Positions 6,746-16,036 are shown, numbered from the stretch's first letter. The stretch: 19,659 nucleotides of DNA from DATKCJ01 sp035513275 (GCA_035513275.1 DATKCJ010000322.1:1-19659), one strand, 5' to 3'. The notes: generated from the sequence alone by a model not told the origin. A program made the numbers and translations.

Positions 6746-9700
6746 ATGAAAACCTCAATCAAGATCGTTATCGCCCTGGGAGTATTCGTCGCCGTGCTGG
6801 TCCTGGTTGCGACGTTCGCGTTCACGTCGTCCTTCCAAAAGTGGGCGCTCAAGCGAGGTCTGCCCGGCGCGGAGGTCGAGCACCTTTCGGCGGGCCTGTC
6901 GTCGGCCGAGGTGCGGGGCCTCACTTTCATGCAGGACGGCGCGCAGATTACGGTGCCGGCCGCGTCGGCCGAATATTCGGCGTGGAGCTATCTCACGGGC
7001 GGCGGGATCCAGATCTCGAGCATCGATGCGAAGGGCGTGGTGGTCGACCTACGCAACTACGCGCCATCCGAGGTCCGGCCCTCGGCACCGATGAAGTTTG
7101 AAGACATGCTCGGTGCGTTGCTCATACCCGCAGGATTGCGCCTCGGCTCGGCGGATATCGACGCCGAGATCATCCTGCCTTCGCCGGATGTGGCCGACGG
7201 TCGCCGCGCTCGCGTTGCCATCAAGGGCGGCGGAGTGGGCGCGGGCGCGGAGGCGGTTTTTGATTACAGTGCTTCCTTCACCGACCCGTCAGCCGGTGCA
7301 GTCGTATCCGCAGTCAGGGCGACCGGGCGCCTCGCGTTTGCCGCCGCGGCCGATGGAACGATCAACAGCCTCACGGCGCGCGCTGAACTGCAGGCGGAGG
7401 GCGAGGGCATCCCGCCGGGCGAGATGATCGTGATCGAGGCAGGCTCGAAGCGTGACCCAAGCGCACGCGAGTCGTTTTCTCTGACTGTCGCGCGCCGCGG
7501 CGCCGGCGGCGAAGAGACAGAACTCGTTTCGGCAGCCGCCAACTTCGATCCGGCCGCGAACTCGTGGGAAGGCAAATGGTCGGTCGCGGCCGACGATGAG
7601 CGGCTCGCCTCGGTCCTGCCCGCGCAGACGACGCCCGACTTCGATCTCAATGGCGAAGGTCGCTTCACGGTGAAGGCGGACTCCGGAGAATCCACCGCGT
7701 CGGGCGAGATCAAGGGATCGGCCGCCGCGCTCGAGCGCGTGGTGTCCGGACTCGAAGGCGTCGGTCGCATTGTGTTCTCAACGGACTTTTCCGTCGCCTC
7801 GGATTCCAAGGGCATTCGCATCGACACGGTCCGTGCGAATGTCGCCACCAGCGAAGGGCGCACGCTGCTATCGATCTCGACGCTTCAAGCCGTGACGTTC
7901 AATCCGGAGAGCGGTCAGGTGGCCTTCGCCGATCCGGCGACCGACCTTGCGACAATGGAGATTGCCGACGTGCCCGTCGCCTGGATGGCGCCTTTCGTCG
8001 AGGGATACAAGTTGCAGGGAGGCACAATCTCAGGCGCGTTCCTCGTTCAATCGACTCCGACCGGCGATCGCGTGCAGCTTCGCGCCTCGAAGCCGCTTCT
8101 AGTCGGACCGGTCACTGTGGCGGATGATACGCAGACGCTGCTCGAAGCTGCGACGATCAGCGCGAGCCCCGAAGTGAGCTACACCGCCGAGCGGATCGAT
8201 GCGACAATCTCCTCGTGGTCGCTGACGACAGTAGCGGGCGACACAATCGAGGGCGCGGCGCGCGCGGTGGTCACGCAACGACCGTCGCCGTCGACCGACT
8301 TCGACGTGAAGTTTGCCGGGCGCCTTCCCGCGATGCTGAAGCCGTTCTCGCCGGTGGACGTCGGAGTCGTGTCCATCGACGGAGCGCTCGAGGGCAACAT
8401 CACGGCTGAGAGCTTGGCCGTGCGCTCGGGGCGTTTCGTGGTGCAGGACGCCTCAGGGGCGACGCTTCTCTCCGCCGACCTTCGTCAACCGCTCAACCTA
8501 GACCTCGCGACGATGCAACCGGCCGCGAAAGACGCGTCAGCGCCGGCCGCGAGCATTGCATTCGGAAACCTGCCGCTCGGTTGGGTCGAGCCGTTCGTGC
8601 CGAATAGTGCGTTCGGCGGAGTCGTCGAGAGCGGGACGGTGGACCTCACGCTCGCGAAGGGTGGCCCGGCGGTCGCGACGACGAGGCCCGTCGTGCTGAA
8701 AGCCATGTCCGTGGCGCTCGACCGGGAGCCGTTGATCGATCGTCTCGATCTGACATGGGACGGGAGCGCTGCCATGAGTGGCGACGCGATGAGCGCCGAC
8801 ATCCGGTCGCTCGACGTTCGCCAGGGTTCGACGCAACTGCTCGCGCTCAAAGCCGTGCTCGAGTCGAACGGCGCGACCGATCCGAAGCTCATCCGCGCGA
8901 CGGCGAAAGGCACGCTCGATGCGAACATCGGCGCGCTCCTTGCCCAGCCTGCAGCGGCGAACTGGCGCGTGCTCGAGTCGGGACGGGTCTCGACACAGTT
9001 TGACCTGACCGCGGCGGACTCGATCAAGGTCGTGCTCAAGGTGGATGCGAAAAACCTCGTGGCGGTGCAGGATCGAAAGCCACTCGGCGACGTGGGCGTC
9101 AGCGTCGATGCGCAGTTGAATTTGGGCAAGGATGGCGAGTTTCGCATTCCGCTCACGGTCCTGAATTCTGGACGCAAGTCGGACGCGGTTCTCGAAGGCA
9201 ACTTCACGCAGAGCGGGGAGAAGATCGTGCTGAACGCTCGCATTTCAGGCGAGACGATCCACCTCGACGACTTCTCGGCGCTGGCCGCGTTCGTGCCGTC
9301 GGAAGGTGCCGCCGCGACGGATGCAACCTCGCCAGAGACTCCGCGCAACACCACGCGGGACAAGGAACCGTTTTGGACGGGCGCCGAGGGCGCCTTTGAC
9401 ATCGACATAGAGAACCTCGTCGGAAACGCCGAGAAGCCGATCACGAACCTCAAGGCACGCGCGGTGATGACCGCCGACAGAGTGGAGATCGAGAATTTCA
9501 CCGGCAACGCGTCGGGTAGCGAAATCACCGCGTCGGGTTCACTTCGTTTCATCGCCGCCGATCCGGCGCCCTATGCGCTTGATTCAAAGTTCAAGGTGCC
9601 GGGACTCGACATGGCCACGTTCTTCGCCGCCGAGGCGCCGGGAAACCCGCCGACGCTTGAGACCGTGGTTGTCGCCGAAGGCGCAACAACCGGCCGCGGA

Positions 9701-10279
9701 CTCAATCTCGATGATTTGATCGCCCGCTTGCAGGGGCGCGTCGATGTCACAGGCGGCAAGGGCGTTTATCGCGGGCTGGCTCGCTCGTCCGGCATGGTTT
9801 CGACGGGAGCCGGCCTTGTCGGCGCACTGGGCGGTCTGTTGGGTGGCGGCCAGAAAGTGCAGGACGCCACCCAGGCTGTCGCGGAATTCGCGGGCGAGTT
9901 GCGCGAGCTGCACTTCGACCGGATGACGCTGAAAGTCGCGCGTGGAAACGATCTAAAGCTGAACATCGAGACCATCGACATGGCGGGCCCTAAGTTCCGG
10001 CTCACCGGGAAGGGCGTCATCAATATGGATCCCGAGGTGCCGCTCGTGCGCCAGTCCCAGCGGCTGGAGATGCGGATCGGGTTGAAGGAATCCATCGGCG
10101 AGCGAATGGTGCAGCTGAGAATGTCGGACGGCACCAAGGACGAACTCGGCTATGCGCAGTTCCGCGTCCCGATCATCCTCACGGGAAACGTGATGTCACC
10201 CGACTCGAAACAATTCTGGGAGGCCGTCGGGCGCTCAGTCGTGGAGATGGGTGTTCAGGGCTTCATGGGCGGCGGGTGA
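6746..10279 (+). CDS. Large AsmA-like inner-membrane-anchored protein
   Basis: I chose ATG 6746 (MKTSIKIVIALGV); an in-frame GTG at 6698 would add 16 residues that spoil a normal N-terminal anchor. The 1177-residue product has one N-terminal membrane helix (about residues 5-25). More than 1100 residues of beta-rich, repetitive sequence follow, with recurring amphipathic strands. The C-terminal part contains LQGRVDVTGGKGVYRG, a Gly-rich insertion (GLVGALGGLLGGG) and a GKGVINMDPEVPL segment. These features resemble AsmA/YdbH/TamB-type proteins, thought to form hydrophobic grooves that carry phospholipids between the membranes of Gram-negative cells. The exact subfamily is uncertain. The protein probably spans the periplasm. 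It is divergent from the coiled-coil operon and is followed by REP hairpins. Confidence 0.78.
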   Translation: MKTSIKIVIALGVFVAVLVLVATFAFTSSFQKWALKRGLPGAEVEHLSAGLSSAEVRGLTFMQDGAQITVPAASAEYSAWSYLTGGGIQISSIDAKGVVVDLRNYAPSEVRPSAPMKFEDMLGALLIPAGLRLGSADIDAEIILPSPDVADGRRARVAIKGGGVGAGAEAVFDYSASFTDPSAGAVVSAVRATGRLAFAAAADGTINSLTARAELQAEGEGIPPGEMIVIEAGSKRDPSARESFSLTVARRGAGGEETELVSAAANFDPAANSWEGKWSVAADDERLASVLPAQTTPDFDLNGEGRFTVKADSGESTASGEIKGSAAALERVVSGLEGVGRIVFSTDFSVASDSKGIRIDTVRANVATSEGRTLLSISTLQAVTFNPESGQVAFADPATDLATMEIADVPVAWMAPFVEGYKLQGGTISGAFLVQSTPTGDRVQLRASKPLLVGPVTVADDTQTLLEAATISASPEVSYTAERIDATISSWSLTTVAGDTIEGAARAVVTQRPSPSTDFDVKFAGRLPAMLKPFSPVDVGVVSIDGALEGNITAESLAVRSGRFVVQDASGATLLSADLRQPLNLDLATMQPAAKDASAPAASIAFGNLPLGWVEPFVPNSAFGGVVESGTVDLTLAKGGPAVATTRPVVLKAMSVALDREPLIDRLDLTWDGSAAMSGDAMSADIRSLDVRQGSTQLLALKAVLESNGATDPKLIRATAKGTLDANIGALLAQPAAANWRVLESGRVSTQFDLTAADSIKVVLKVDAKNLVAVQDRKPLGDVGVSVDAQLNLGKDGEFRIPLTVLNSGRKSDAVLEGNFTQSGEKIVLNARISGETIHLDDFSALAAFVPSEGAAATDATSPETPRNTTRDKEPFWTGAEGAFDIDIENLVGNAEKPITNLKARAVMTADRVEIENFTGNASGSEITASGSLRFIAADPAPYALDSKFKVPGLDMATFFAAEAPGNPPTLETVVVAEGATTGRGLNLDDLIARLQGRVDVTGGKGVYRGLARSSGMVSTGAGLVGALGGLLGGGQKVQDATQAVAEFAGELRELHFDRMTLKVARGNDLKLNIETIDMAGPKFRLTGKGVINMDPEVPLVRQSQRLEMRIGLKESIGERMVQLRMSDGTKDELGYAQFRVPIILTGNVMSPDSKQFWEAVGRSVVEMGVQGFMGGG

Positions 10280-10286
10280 GGGAGAC

Positions 10287-10387
10287 GTAGGGCGGGTCTC
10301 CGACCCGCCGCGGTTCGACCCGGAGGGGTTGCAACAGCGGCGACCAACCACTGCAGAACCAATCGGCAGGTCAGAGACCTGCCCTAC
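10287..10387. repeat. REP / inverted-REP pair (family 1) with GTAG heads
   Basis: The plus-strand unit 10287-10309 is GTAG, then GGCGGGTC, loop TCC, and GACCCGCC: a perfect 8-bp hairpin. The minus-strand unit 10387-10365 reads GTAG, then GGCAGGTC, loop TCT, and GACCTGCC, again perfect. The two point toward each other across a 55-base spacer, the arrangement called a BIME. Stem bases differ between the units but pairing is kept. They lie just after the AsmA-like stop and before the oxidase start. Confidence 0.82.
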
Positions 10388-10438
10388 TTGCGAAGCGCGG
10401 GTGAATCCGTTCTTGTCGAGGGCCTGCAACCAGTCCCG

Positions 10439-11878
10439 ATGCCCGCCACTCACTCCCGCGCCACCTCCACCCTGAAACGCCGACTCGGCACGCGTATCGT
10501 GCGCACCGACGAAAGCGCGCTCTTCAAGGCGTCGTTCGACAGTAGTAAGGTCGCGTTTCCTCTCGAGGCTGCAGTGCACCCGCGCAAGGAGTCGGACATC
10601 GGCATCGTGCTCGCGCTCGCAAACAAGCATCGCGTGCCGGTCACCGTGCGCGGCGGCGGCACGTCGCTCACTGGCTCCGCATCGCCGCTGCGCGGCGGCT
10701 GGGTGCTCGATCTCTCCGCGCTGCGGCGGATCCAGATCGATGCCGAGGCAGGTCTCGCGATCGTGCAGTCGGGCGCGATCGTCGGCGACATCCAGCGCGC
10801 GGCCGCGGCGGCCGGTTGGTTTTATCCGCCCGATCCGTCGTCGAAGGAATACAGCACGATCGGTGGCAACATCGCATGCAACGCCGGCGGCATGCACGGC
10901 GGCAAATACGGCGTGACGCGCGACTACGTGCTCTCGCTCTCGGGATTCCTGCCGACCGGCGAGCCGGTCACATGGGGCGGTCGCTTCAAGAAGTGGTCCG
11001 CGGGCTTCAACCTGCGCGACCTCTGGATCGGCAGCGAGGGTTGCCTCGGCGTTGTGACAGGCGCGGTGCTCAAGCTCATCCCGCTGCCGGCGCACCGGTG
11101 GACGCTGCTCGCATCGTTTGAGAGCGGTGTGGCTGCGATGAGCGCCGCGCGTGCGCTCGTCGCGTCGCGCACGCAGCCTGCCATCCTTGAGTTTCTCGAC
11201 GGCGCGGCTGTCGAGTGCACGGAGCGCGCAACTGGACAGGCGGTGTTTCCCGGTCAGTCGGGCAGGGCCGTGCTCCTCGTGGAACTTGCGGGAAGCAAAG
11301 TCGAAGTGCGCGAAGGCAGAAAGACGGTAACCGCTTGGGCGGAGACTCACGCGAAGGTGTTTCGCGCGGCGCGCAATCGCGCCGAAGCCGAGGCGCTCTG
11401 GGCCGTGCGGCGGAAGTGCTCGCCCGCGATGTTCGCGATGGGCGACCGCAAGCTGAACGAGGACATCGTCATCCCGCTGCGCAGCTACGAGCGTTTCCTG
11501 CGGATGCTCGAGGCGCTGAAACGACGCCACCGCCTGCCGATGCCGACTTTCGGCCACGTGGCCGACGGCAACCTCCACGTGAACATCGTGTATCACGAGG
11601 CCGACGCACGCGAGCGGCGGGCCGCGGTCGACGCAGTGCACGACCTCATGCGCGGCGTGAAGCGCCTCGGCGGCGCGATTTCCGGCGAGCACGGCATAGG
11701 CCTCGCGAAGACACCGTTCCTCAGCCTCGAGCACAGCCCCGCGGCAATCCGTGCAATGCGCGCCGTGAAATCGGCCCTCGACCCGAATGGGATCCTGAAC
11801 CCAGGAAAGATTTTCGACGAGTTTCGGATGTGGGAGCACAAGCGCCTGAAGGTCGACCTGCCTTGGGATCACAAGTGA
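10439..11878 (+). CDS. FAD-linked oxidase, GlcD / D-lactate dehydrogenase type
   Basis: I chose ATG 10439; the open frame continues upstream to a TTG directly abutting a REP hairpin, which is unlikely to code. The 479-residue protein has a PCMH-type FAD-binding domain: VRGGGTSLTGS at 70-80, and IGGNIACNAGG at 141-151 preceded by YPPDPSS. A FAD-oxidase C-terminal domain follows, with the metal/substrate motif GHVADGNLH (H373, H380) and SGEHGIGLAK (E417, H418), ending in LDPNGILNPGKIF. This matches flavoproteins oxidising D-2-hydroxy acids such as glycolate or D-lactate. Which acid cannot be told from sequence. It lacks the C-terminal Fe-S (GlcF-like) domain of longer relatives, and no glcE/glcF partner is nearby. 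It stands alone between two REP clusters. Confidence 0.9.
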   Translation: MPATHSRATSTLKRRLGTRIVRTDESALFKASFDSSKVAFPLEAAVHPRKESDIGIVLALANKHRVPVTVRGGGTSLTGSASPLRGGWVLDLSALRRIQIDAEAGLAIVQSGAIVGDIQRAAAAAGWFYPPDPSSKEYSTIGGNIACNAGGMHGGKYGVTRDYVLSLSGFLPTGEPVTWGGRFKKWSAGFNLRDLWIGSEGCLGVVTGAVLKLIPLPAHRWTLLASFESGVAAMSAARALVASRTQPAILEFLDGAAVECTERATGQAVFPGQSGRAVLLVELAGSKVEVREGRKTVTAWAETHAKVFRAARNRAEAEALWAVRRKCSPAMFAMGDRKLNEDIVIPLRSYERFLRMLEALKRRHRLPMPTFGHVADGNLHVNIVYHEADARERRAAVDAVHDLMRGVKRLGGAISGEHGIGLAKTPFLSLEHSPAAIRAMRAVKSALDPNGILNPGKIFDEFRMWEHKRLKVDLPWDHK

Positions 11879-11898
11879 GGTTCGGCGTTGCCGAACCT
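11878..11898 (+). terminator. Perfect hairpin at the oxidase stop codon
   Basis: AGGTTCGGC (11878-11886), loop GTT and GCCGAACCT (11890-11898) form a perfect 9-bp stem that begins on the last base of the TGA stop. There is no T-run after it, so it may be an mRNA 3'-end stabiliser or weak terminator rather than a canonical intrinsic terminator. Confidence 0.45.
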
Positions 11899-11899
11899 G

Positions 11900-11947
11900 G
11901 TAGGGCAGGTCTCTGACCTGCCGACGCGGGTCAAAGACCCGCGCTAC
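11900..11947. repeat. REP / inverted-REP pair (family 1), tightly packed
   Basis: The plus-strand unit 11900-11922 is GTAG plus a GGCAGGTC stem with loop TCT, the same as the minus-strand unit at 10387-10365. The minus-strand unit 11947-11925 is GTAG plus a CGCGGGTC stem with loop TTT. Both stems are perfect 8-bp. Only two bases separate the units, unlike the 55-base spacer of the first cluster. The pair lies between the oxidase and smc. The remaining bases to the smc start hold a G-rich tract (around 11980-11995) and no obvious promoter. Confidence 0.82.
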
Positions 11948-12024
11948 TCCGCCACGCGAAAATACTCCGATTTTCCCGTTGCGGGGTGGGGGGGTGCCTC
12001 TTCAATGACGCGAATTCACGCTGC

Positions 12025-15000
12025 ATGTATCTGAAATCGCTTAAGCTCCACGGGTTCAAAAGTTTTGCCGATCCCACTGACCTTCGATTCGAACCCGGAG
12101 TCACCGCCATCGTCGGTCCAAATGGTTGCGGCAAGAGCAACATCGCCGATGCGATCCGCTGGGTCCTCGGCGAGCAGAGCGCGAAGGCCCTCCGCGGCGG
12201 CAAGATGCAGGACGTCATTTTCGAGGGCACCGACACGCGCCGGGCGCTCGGGCTTTGCGAGGTTTCGCTGCTGCTGACGGATTGCGAGAAACAGCTCGGC
12301 GTCGAGATGCACGAGGTGGAGATCACGCGCCGCGTGTCGCGCGACGGCCAGAGCGACTATCTCCTCAACGGCCAGAGCTGCCGGCTGAAGGACATACAGA
12401 AACTCTTCATGGATACCGGCGTCGGCCGCACGTCGTATTCGATCATGGCGCAGGGCCACATCGACCAGATCCTGTCGTCGAAGCCCGAGGAGCGCCGCGC
12501 CGTCTTCGAGGAGGCCGCCGGCATCACGCGCTACAAGAGCCAGCGCCGCGAGGCGATGAACAAGCTCGCGCTCACCGATCAGAATCTCGCGCGCGTATCC
12601 GACGTGATCGGCGAGGTCGGCCGCCAGATCAGCAGCCTGCGCCGCCAGGCCGCAAAGGCCATGCGCTACCGGCGCGTCAACCACCGGCTCATGCACCTGA
12701 GGCTCGCGCACGACGGCTTCCGGCACGGCGAACTGAAGGCGGAGATCGACGCGCTCGACGCGCGGCTCGAGGGCCTGCGCGCCGAAGCTGACACACGCCG
12801 CGCTCATCTCAACGACCACCAGCGCACGCTCGATGGCTTCAAGGCTCGCCGCGGCGATCTCTCGCGCACCATTCAGGAGGCGCAGCAGCACGTCTTCGAT
12901 ATCCGCACGCAGCGAGAGCAAGCGCTCAGCGAGGCCAACCTCGCACAGGTGCGTCGCCAGTCGCTCGCCGAGCGAATCGACAGCGCGAAGGAATCGCTCG
13001 CCGAATTGGAGATGCAGCTCCGTGAGGTCTCCACGCAGGCCGACACCGGCGCTCAGGACAAGCAGTTGCAGCTCGGCCTCCTCGGTGAGTCCGACTCCGC
13101 CTTCCAGTCGCGGCACCGCGAGCTCTCGATCGCCGACGGCGAGATCGCGAAGCTTGAGCAGGACGTGCAGAAGGGGCGCTTCGCGCTCCTCTCAGCCGAG
13201 AGCCGCGTCGCCCGTTTTCGCACGGATTCCTCCGCGCTCGAGGTGGAGCAGCGCACCAGCGCCGCACGCCACGACCAACTCTCGCAGGACGCCACTGCGG
13301 CAAACGCAGCGCGCGACGAGGCTGCCACGACCATCGCAGCTCTCCGCGCGCGCTTGGACGCCGCGCTCAAGACTGCGACAGGCGCACAAGGCGAGGTCGC
13401 CGCAGCGCAACAGGAGGTCGTGACGCTGACTTCGCGTTTCCGCGATTCGCAGCGCGCGTTGCAGGATCTCGACCGCGGCATCGCGCAGAAAACCGCGCGG
13501 CTGAAGCTGCTCCAGCAGATGCAGGAGCGCTGGGAAGGCTACGGCGAAGGCGCGAAGGCGTTGCTGCAGGGCAAGGTGGCCGATGCGGCGCCGGGCACGG
13601 ATTTCAAGGCGCTCACGAGCGGCGCGGCGTTCGAGCCCTCGATGGCTAAGGCTGCAGAAGCACTCCTCGGCGCGGCGGCGGAGGCCGTCACGGTCGCCGA
13701 CCTCGACACCGCGCGCAAAGTGCTCGCGAGGCTCGAGGAAGGTAAGCTCGGCGGCGCATGCCTGCGCGTGCCGTCACCTGCGTTGCGTGCGGCAGCAAGC
13801 GAACTTCCGGCCTTTCTCAAGCTGGGCACCGCTGTGCTCGCAGCGGGCAACGAATCGCACCCGGTCGCGGCTCTGCTCGAGTCGTGCTACATCGCGAACG
13901 ACCTGGGTGAGTTTCTTGCGTTCTGGTCGGCGAATCCGGGGTTTCAATTTCTCCTCGTAGCCACGCCGAAGGGCGAGTGGGTCGACCGCCGCGGCCTCGT
14001 GTCGGGCGGACACCTGAAGCGTCCCGCGGGCGGCATCGTCCAGCGCGAAGTCGACGTTCGCGAAACGACGCGCGAACTCGCGCGCGACCAGACGGAGCAC
14101 GACCGTCAACAGGCCGCGATCGAAGGGATGTCCGCAGAGCTCGCCGCCGCTGAGGCGCGGGTGAACGAACTTCGTCAGGCACAGCAGTCTGCGTCGGCAC
14201 TTGCCGCGACCGCGCAGGCCGAGGAGCGCGCGGCGGCACGCGTGCTCGACGAGGCGACGCAGCGTTGCACGAGGCTCGCGCGCGAACTTGAGGTCACTCA
14301 AGCCGCCCGCACCGAGGCCGAGGCCCGCCTCGCGAAGGCGGCACAAGCACTCACAGAAGCAGAGTCGGACATCAGCAAGTCGAAGGACTCGATCGCCTCG
14401 ATGGAGGCAAATCTCACGACTCTTCGCGCGTCCCGCGAACAGAAGCGCGATGAACTCGCCCAGGCTCGGCTCGAGCTCGCGGAGCGCCGGCAAAAGGTCG
14501 AGGTGCTCGACCGAGGTCTCGGCGAGATGATGAAACGCCGCGATCAGTTGAACGACCTGCTGGAGCAGCGCCGCGCCGAGCTCGAAGGGTGGGGCGAACA
14601 GGTGGAGGAACTCGTCACATCCGAGGCAGACGGGAATCGCCGCGCGGAGGAACTATCCGACAGGCTCGTGGGCGCACAGGAAGCCGTCGAGCTGAGCCGC
14701 TCCGGGCTCGCTGCGCTCGAGAGTGAGATCGGCGGCATTGAAGGCGCGCAAGGTTCGCTTCGCGAAGAGGCGGACAAGTCAGCCGCGGAATTGAACCAGT
14801 GCGAAGTGAGGCTCGCCGAGAGCCGTGCGCGCCAGCGCTTCATGGCCGAGGAGGCGATGCGCGAATTTCAGGCGGACCTCGCGACGGTCGACTGGAAGGC
14901 GTCGCTCTGGAAATCCGGCGACGAGCCTGAGGGCGCGCACCCGCTGGATCTGGATGAGGATGAGGGTGAAGAAAATCCCGCGCCTGTTGCGGAAGGTGAG

Positions 15001-15849
15001 ACTCCGAGGGCGAGACGCCGCAAGCCGAAGGCCCCGCGTGGCGCAGCGACCGAGGCCGATCTCGCGGCGATGGACTCGACCGATTGGACAGCGATCAAGA
15101 CCGAGGTCGAAGCGCTGCGCCAGCGGCTGCACGCGATGGGTGCGGTGAACCTTGTCGCGATCGAGGAATACGCCGAGCTGCGCCAGCGGTTTGATTTTCT
15201 CAACAGCCAGAACACCGACCTCACCGAAGCGAAGGCGAAGCTGCTCGCGGCGATCGACGACATCAACAAGACGTCGCTCCAGCAGTTCGAACTCACGTTC
15301 GCGCAGATCCGGAAGAATTTTGTGTTCACGTTCGAGACGTTGTTTGGCGGCGGTCGAGCAAACCTCGAGCTCCTGCAGACCGACGATCCGCTCGAGAGCG
15401 GGATCGAGATTATCGCGCAGCCGCCGGGCACGAAGTTGAAGAGCATCTCGTTGCTCTCCGGCGGACAGAAGACGCTCACAGCTGTTGCACTGCTGTTTGC
15501 GCTCTACCTCGTGAAGCCGAGTCCGTTCTGTCTGCTCGACGAGCTCGACGCGCCGCTCGACGAATCGAACATCGGCCGGTTCACCGGGCTGCTCAAGCAG
15601 TTCACCGAGAACTCGCAGTTCGTGATCATCACGCACAACAAGCGCACGATCGCCGCCGCCAATGCCATCTACGGCGTCACGATGGAAGAACGCGGCGTCT
15701 CGCGGACGCTCTCGATGAAGTTCCACGCCACACACCACGCCGACCCGGGCCAACTCCTGCCGGTCGCCGAAGCCGTGCCGAATGTCCGGACGCAGGAAGA
15801 AGAGAGCGCGGTGGCTGCAGCTGTGGAATCGCCTGCGGGCGACAACTGA
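12025..15849 (+). CDS. smc: Chromosome segregation ATPase SMC
   Basis: I chose ATG 12025 because the protein then begins MYLKSLKLHGFKSFAD, the family start. A GTG at 11986 would add 13 unrelated residues. The 1274-residue product has Walker A GPNGCGKS at 31-38 and a Q-loop region. Two long coiled-coil arms flank a hinge at about 505-670. The ABC signature LLSGGQKTL lies at about 1143, and Walker B CLLDELDAPLDESN at about 1170. SMC dimers with ScpA/ScpB organise and segregate the nucleoid. An odd feature is an acidic then Lys/Arg/Pro-rich stretch at about 966-1013, just before the C-terminal head; I associate it with Opitutus-like SMCs. The C-terminal tail after the ATPase is short and acidic. 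REP hairpins and the trp leader follow. Confidence 0.97.
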   Translation: MYLKSLKLHGFKSFADPTDLRFEPGVTAIVGPNGCGKSNIADAIRWVLGEQSAKALRGGKMQDVIFEGTDTRRALGLCEVSLLLTDCEKQLGVEMHEVEITRRVSRDGQSDYLLNGQSCRLKDIQKLFMDTGVGRTSYSIMAQGHIDQILSSKPEERRAVFEEAAGITRYKSQRREAMNKLALTDQNLARVSDVIGEVGRQISSLRRQAAKAMRYRRVNHRLMHLRLAHDGFRHGELKAEIDALDARLEGLRAEADTRRAHLNDHQRTLDGFKARRGDLSRTIQEAQQHVFDIRTQREQALSEANLAQVRRQSLAERIDSAKESLAELEMQLREVSTQADTGAQDKQLQLGLLGESDSAFQSRHRELSIADGEIAKLEQDVQKGRFALLSAESRVARFRTDSSALEVEQRTSAARHDQLSQDATAANAARDEAATTIAALRARLDAALKTATGAQGEVAAAQQEVVTLTSRFRDSQRALQDLDRGIAQKTARLKLLQQMQERWEGYGEGAKALLQGKVADAAPGTDFKALTSGAAFEPSMAKAAEALLGAAAEAVTVADLDTARKVLARLEEGKLGGACLRVPSPALRAAASELPAFLKLGTAVLAAGNESHPVAALLESCYIANDLGEFLAFWSANPGFQFLLVATPKGEWVDRRGLVSGGHLKRPAGGIVQREVDVRETTRELARDQTEHDRQQAAIEGMSAELAAAEARVNELRQAQQSASALAATAQAEERAAARVLDEATQRCTRLARELEVTQAARTEAEARLAKAAQALTEAESDISKSKDSIASMEANLTTLRASREQKRDELAQARLELAERRQKVEVLDRGLGEMMKRRDQLNDLLEQRRAELEGWGEQVEELVTSEADGNRRAEELSDRLVGAQEAVELSRSGLAALESEIGGIEGAQGSLREEADKSAAELNQCEVRLAESRARQRFMAEEAMREFQADLATVDWKASLWKSGDEPEGAHPLDLDEDEGEENPAPVAEGETPRARRRKPKAPRGAATEADLAAMDSTDWTAIKTEVEALRQRLHAMGAVNLVAIEEYAELRQRFDFLNSQNTDLTEAKAKLLAAIDDINKTSLQQFELTFAQIRKNFVFTFETLFGGGRANLELLQTDDPLESGIEIIAQPPGTKLKSISLLSGGQKTLTAVALLFALYLVKPSPFCLLDELDAPLDESNIGRFTGLLKQFTENSQFVIITHNKRTIAAANAIYGVTMEERGVSRTLSMKFHATHHADPGQLLPVAEAVPNVRTQEEESAVAAAVESPAGDN

Positions 15850-15862
15850 GCGACTTCCGTTT

Positions 15863-15985
15863 GTAGCCCCGCGTGTGAGCGCGGGGACAAGAGAAACACC
15901 GAACCTGCGAGGGCGCATCGTCCCGCCGCTCACGCGGCGGGCTACATTTCGGAGTCCGTCTGTAGCCCTGTGCGTGAGCGCAGGG
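15863..15985. repeat. Three REP hairpins of a second GTAG-headed family
   Basis: The units are 15863-15886 (plus), 15945-15922 (minus) and 15962-15985 (plus). Each is 24 bases: GTAG, a 7-base arm, a 6-base loop and the complementary arm. The arms are CCCCGCG, CCCGCCG and CCCTGTG. The first two pair perfectly and the third has one G-U pair. The loop is TGTGAG once and CGTGAG twice. Stem changes are compensated while the head and loop are conserved. The cluster occupies the gap between the smc stop and the trp promoter. Confidence 0.85.
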
Positions 15986-16008
15986 ACCTATGGGCAGCAT
16001 CGCGCAAC

Positions 16009-16036
16009 TTGACAACCATGGCCGCCCCGCCATAAC
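16009..16036 (+). promoter_or_regulatory. Likely sigma-70 promoter of the trp operon
   Basis: TTGACA (16009-16014) is a perfect -35 box. After a 16-base spacer comes CATAAC (16031-16036), matching 4 of 6 positions of the -10 consensus. Transcription would start near 16043, about 26 bases before the leader-peptide ATG. I see no clear TrpR operator palindrome, which fits control mainly by attenuation. Confidence 0.6.

Noticed and set aside
10235..11872. A 545-codon minus-strand open frame opposite the FAD oxidase
   Set aside because: It mirrors a gene with clear motifs, crosses REP hairpins, and its translation is Arg/His/Glu-rich without recognisable domains.
10439..11878. Complete glycolate oxidase operon (glcDEF)
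   Set aside because: Only a GlcD-type gene is present; no GlcE or Fe-S GlcF partner lies on either side.
11980..11998. G-rich tract before smc as a G-quadruplex or ribosome binding site
   Set aside because: It is over 25 bases from the smc start and lacks four separate G-runs on a compact spacing.
15863..15985. CRISPR-like array
   Set aside because: Only three short units in mixed orientation with unequal spacers and variable stems; these are REP hairpins, and no cas genes are present.
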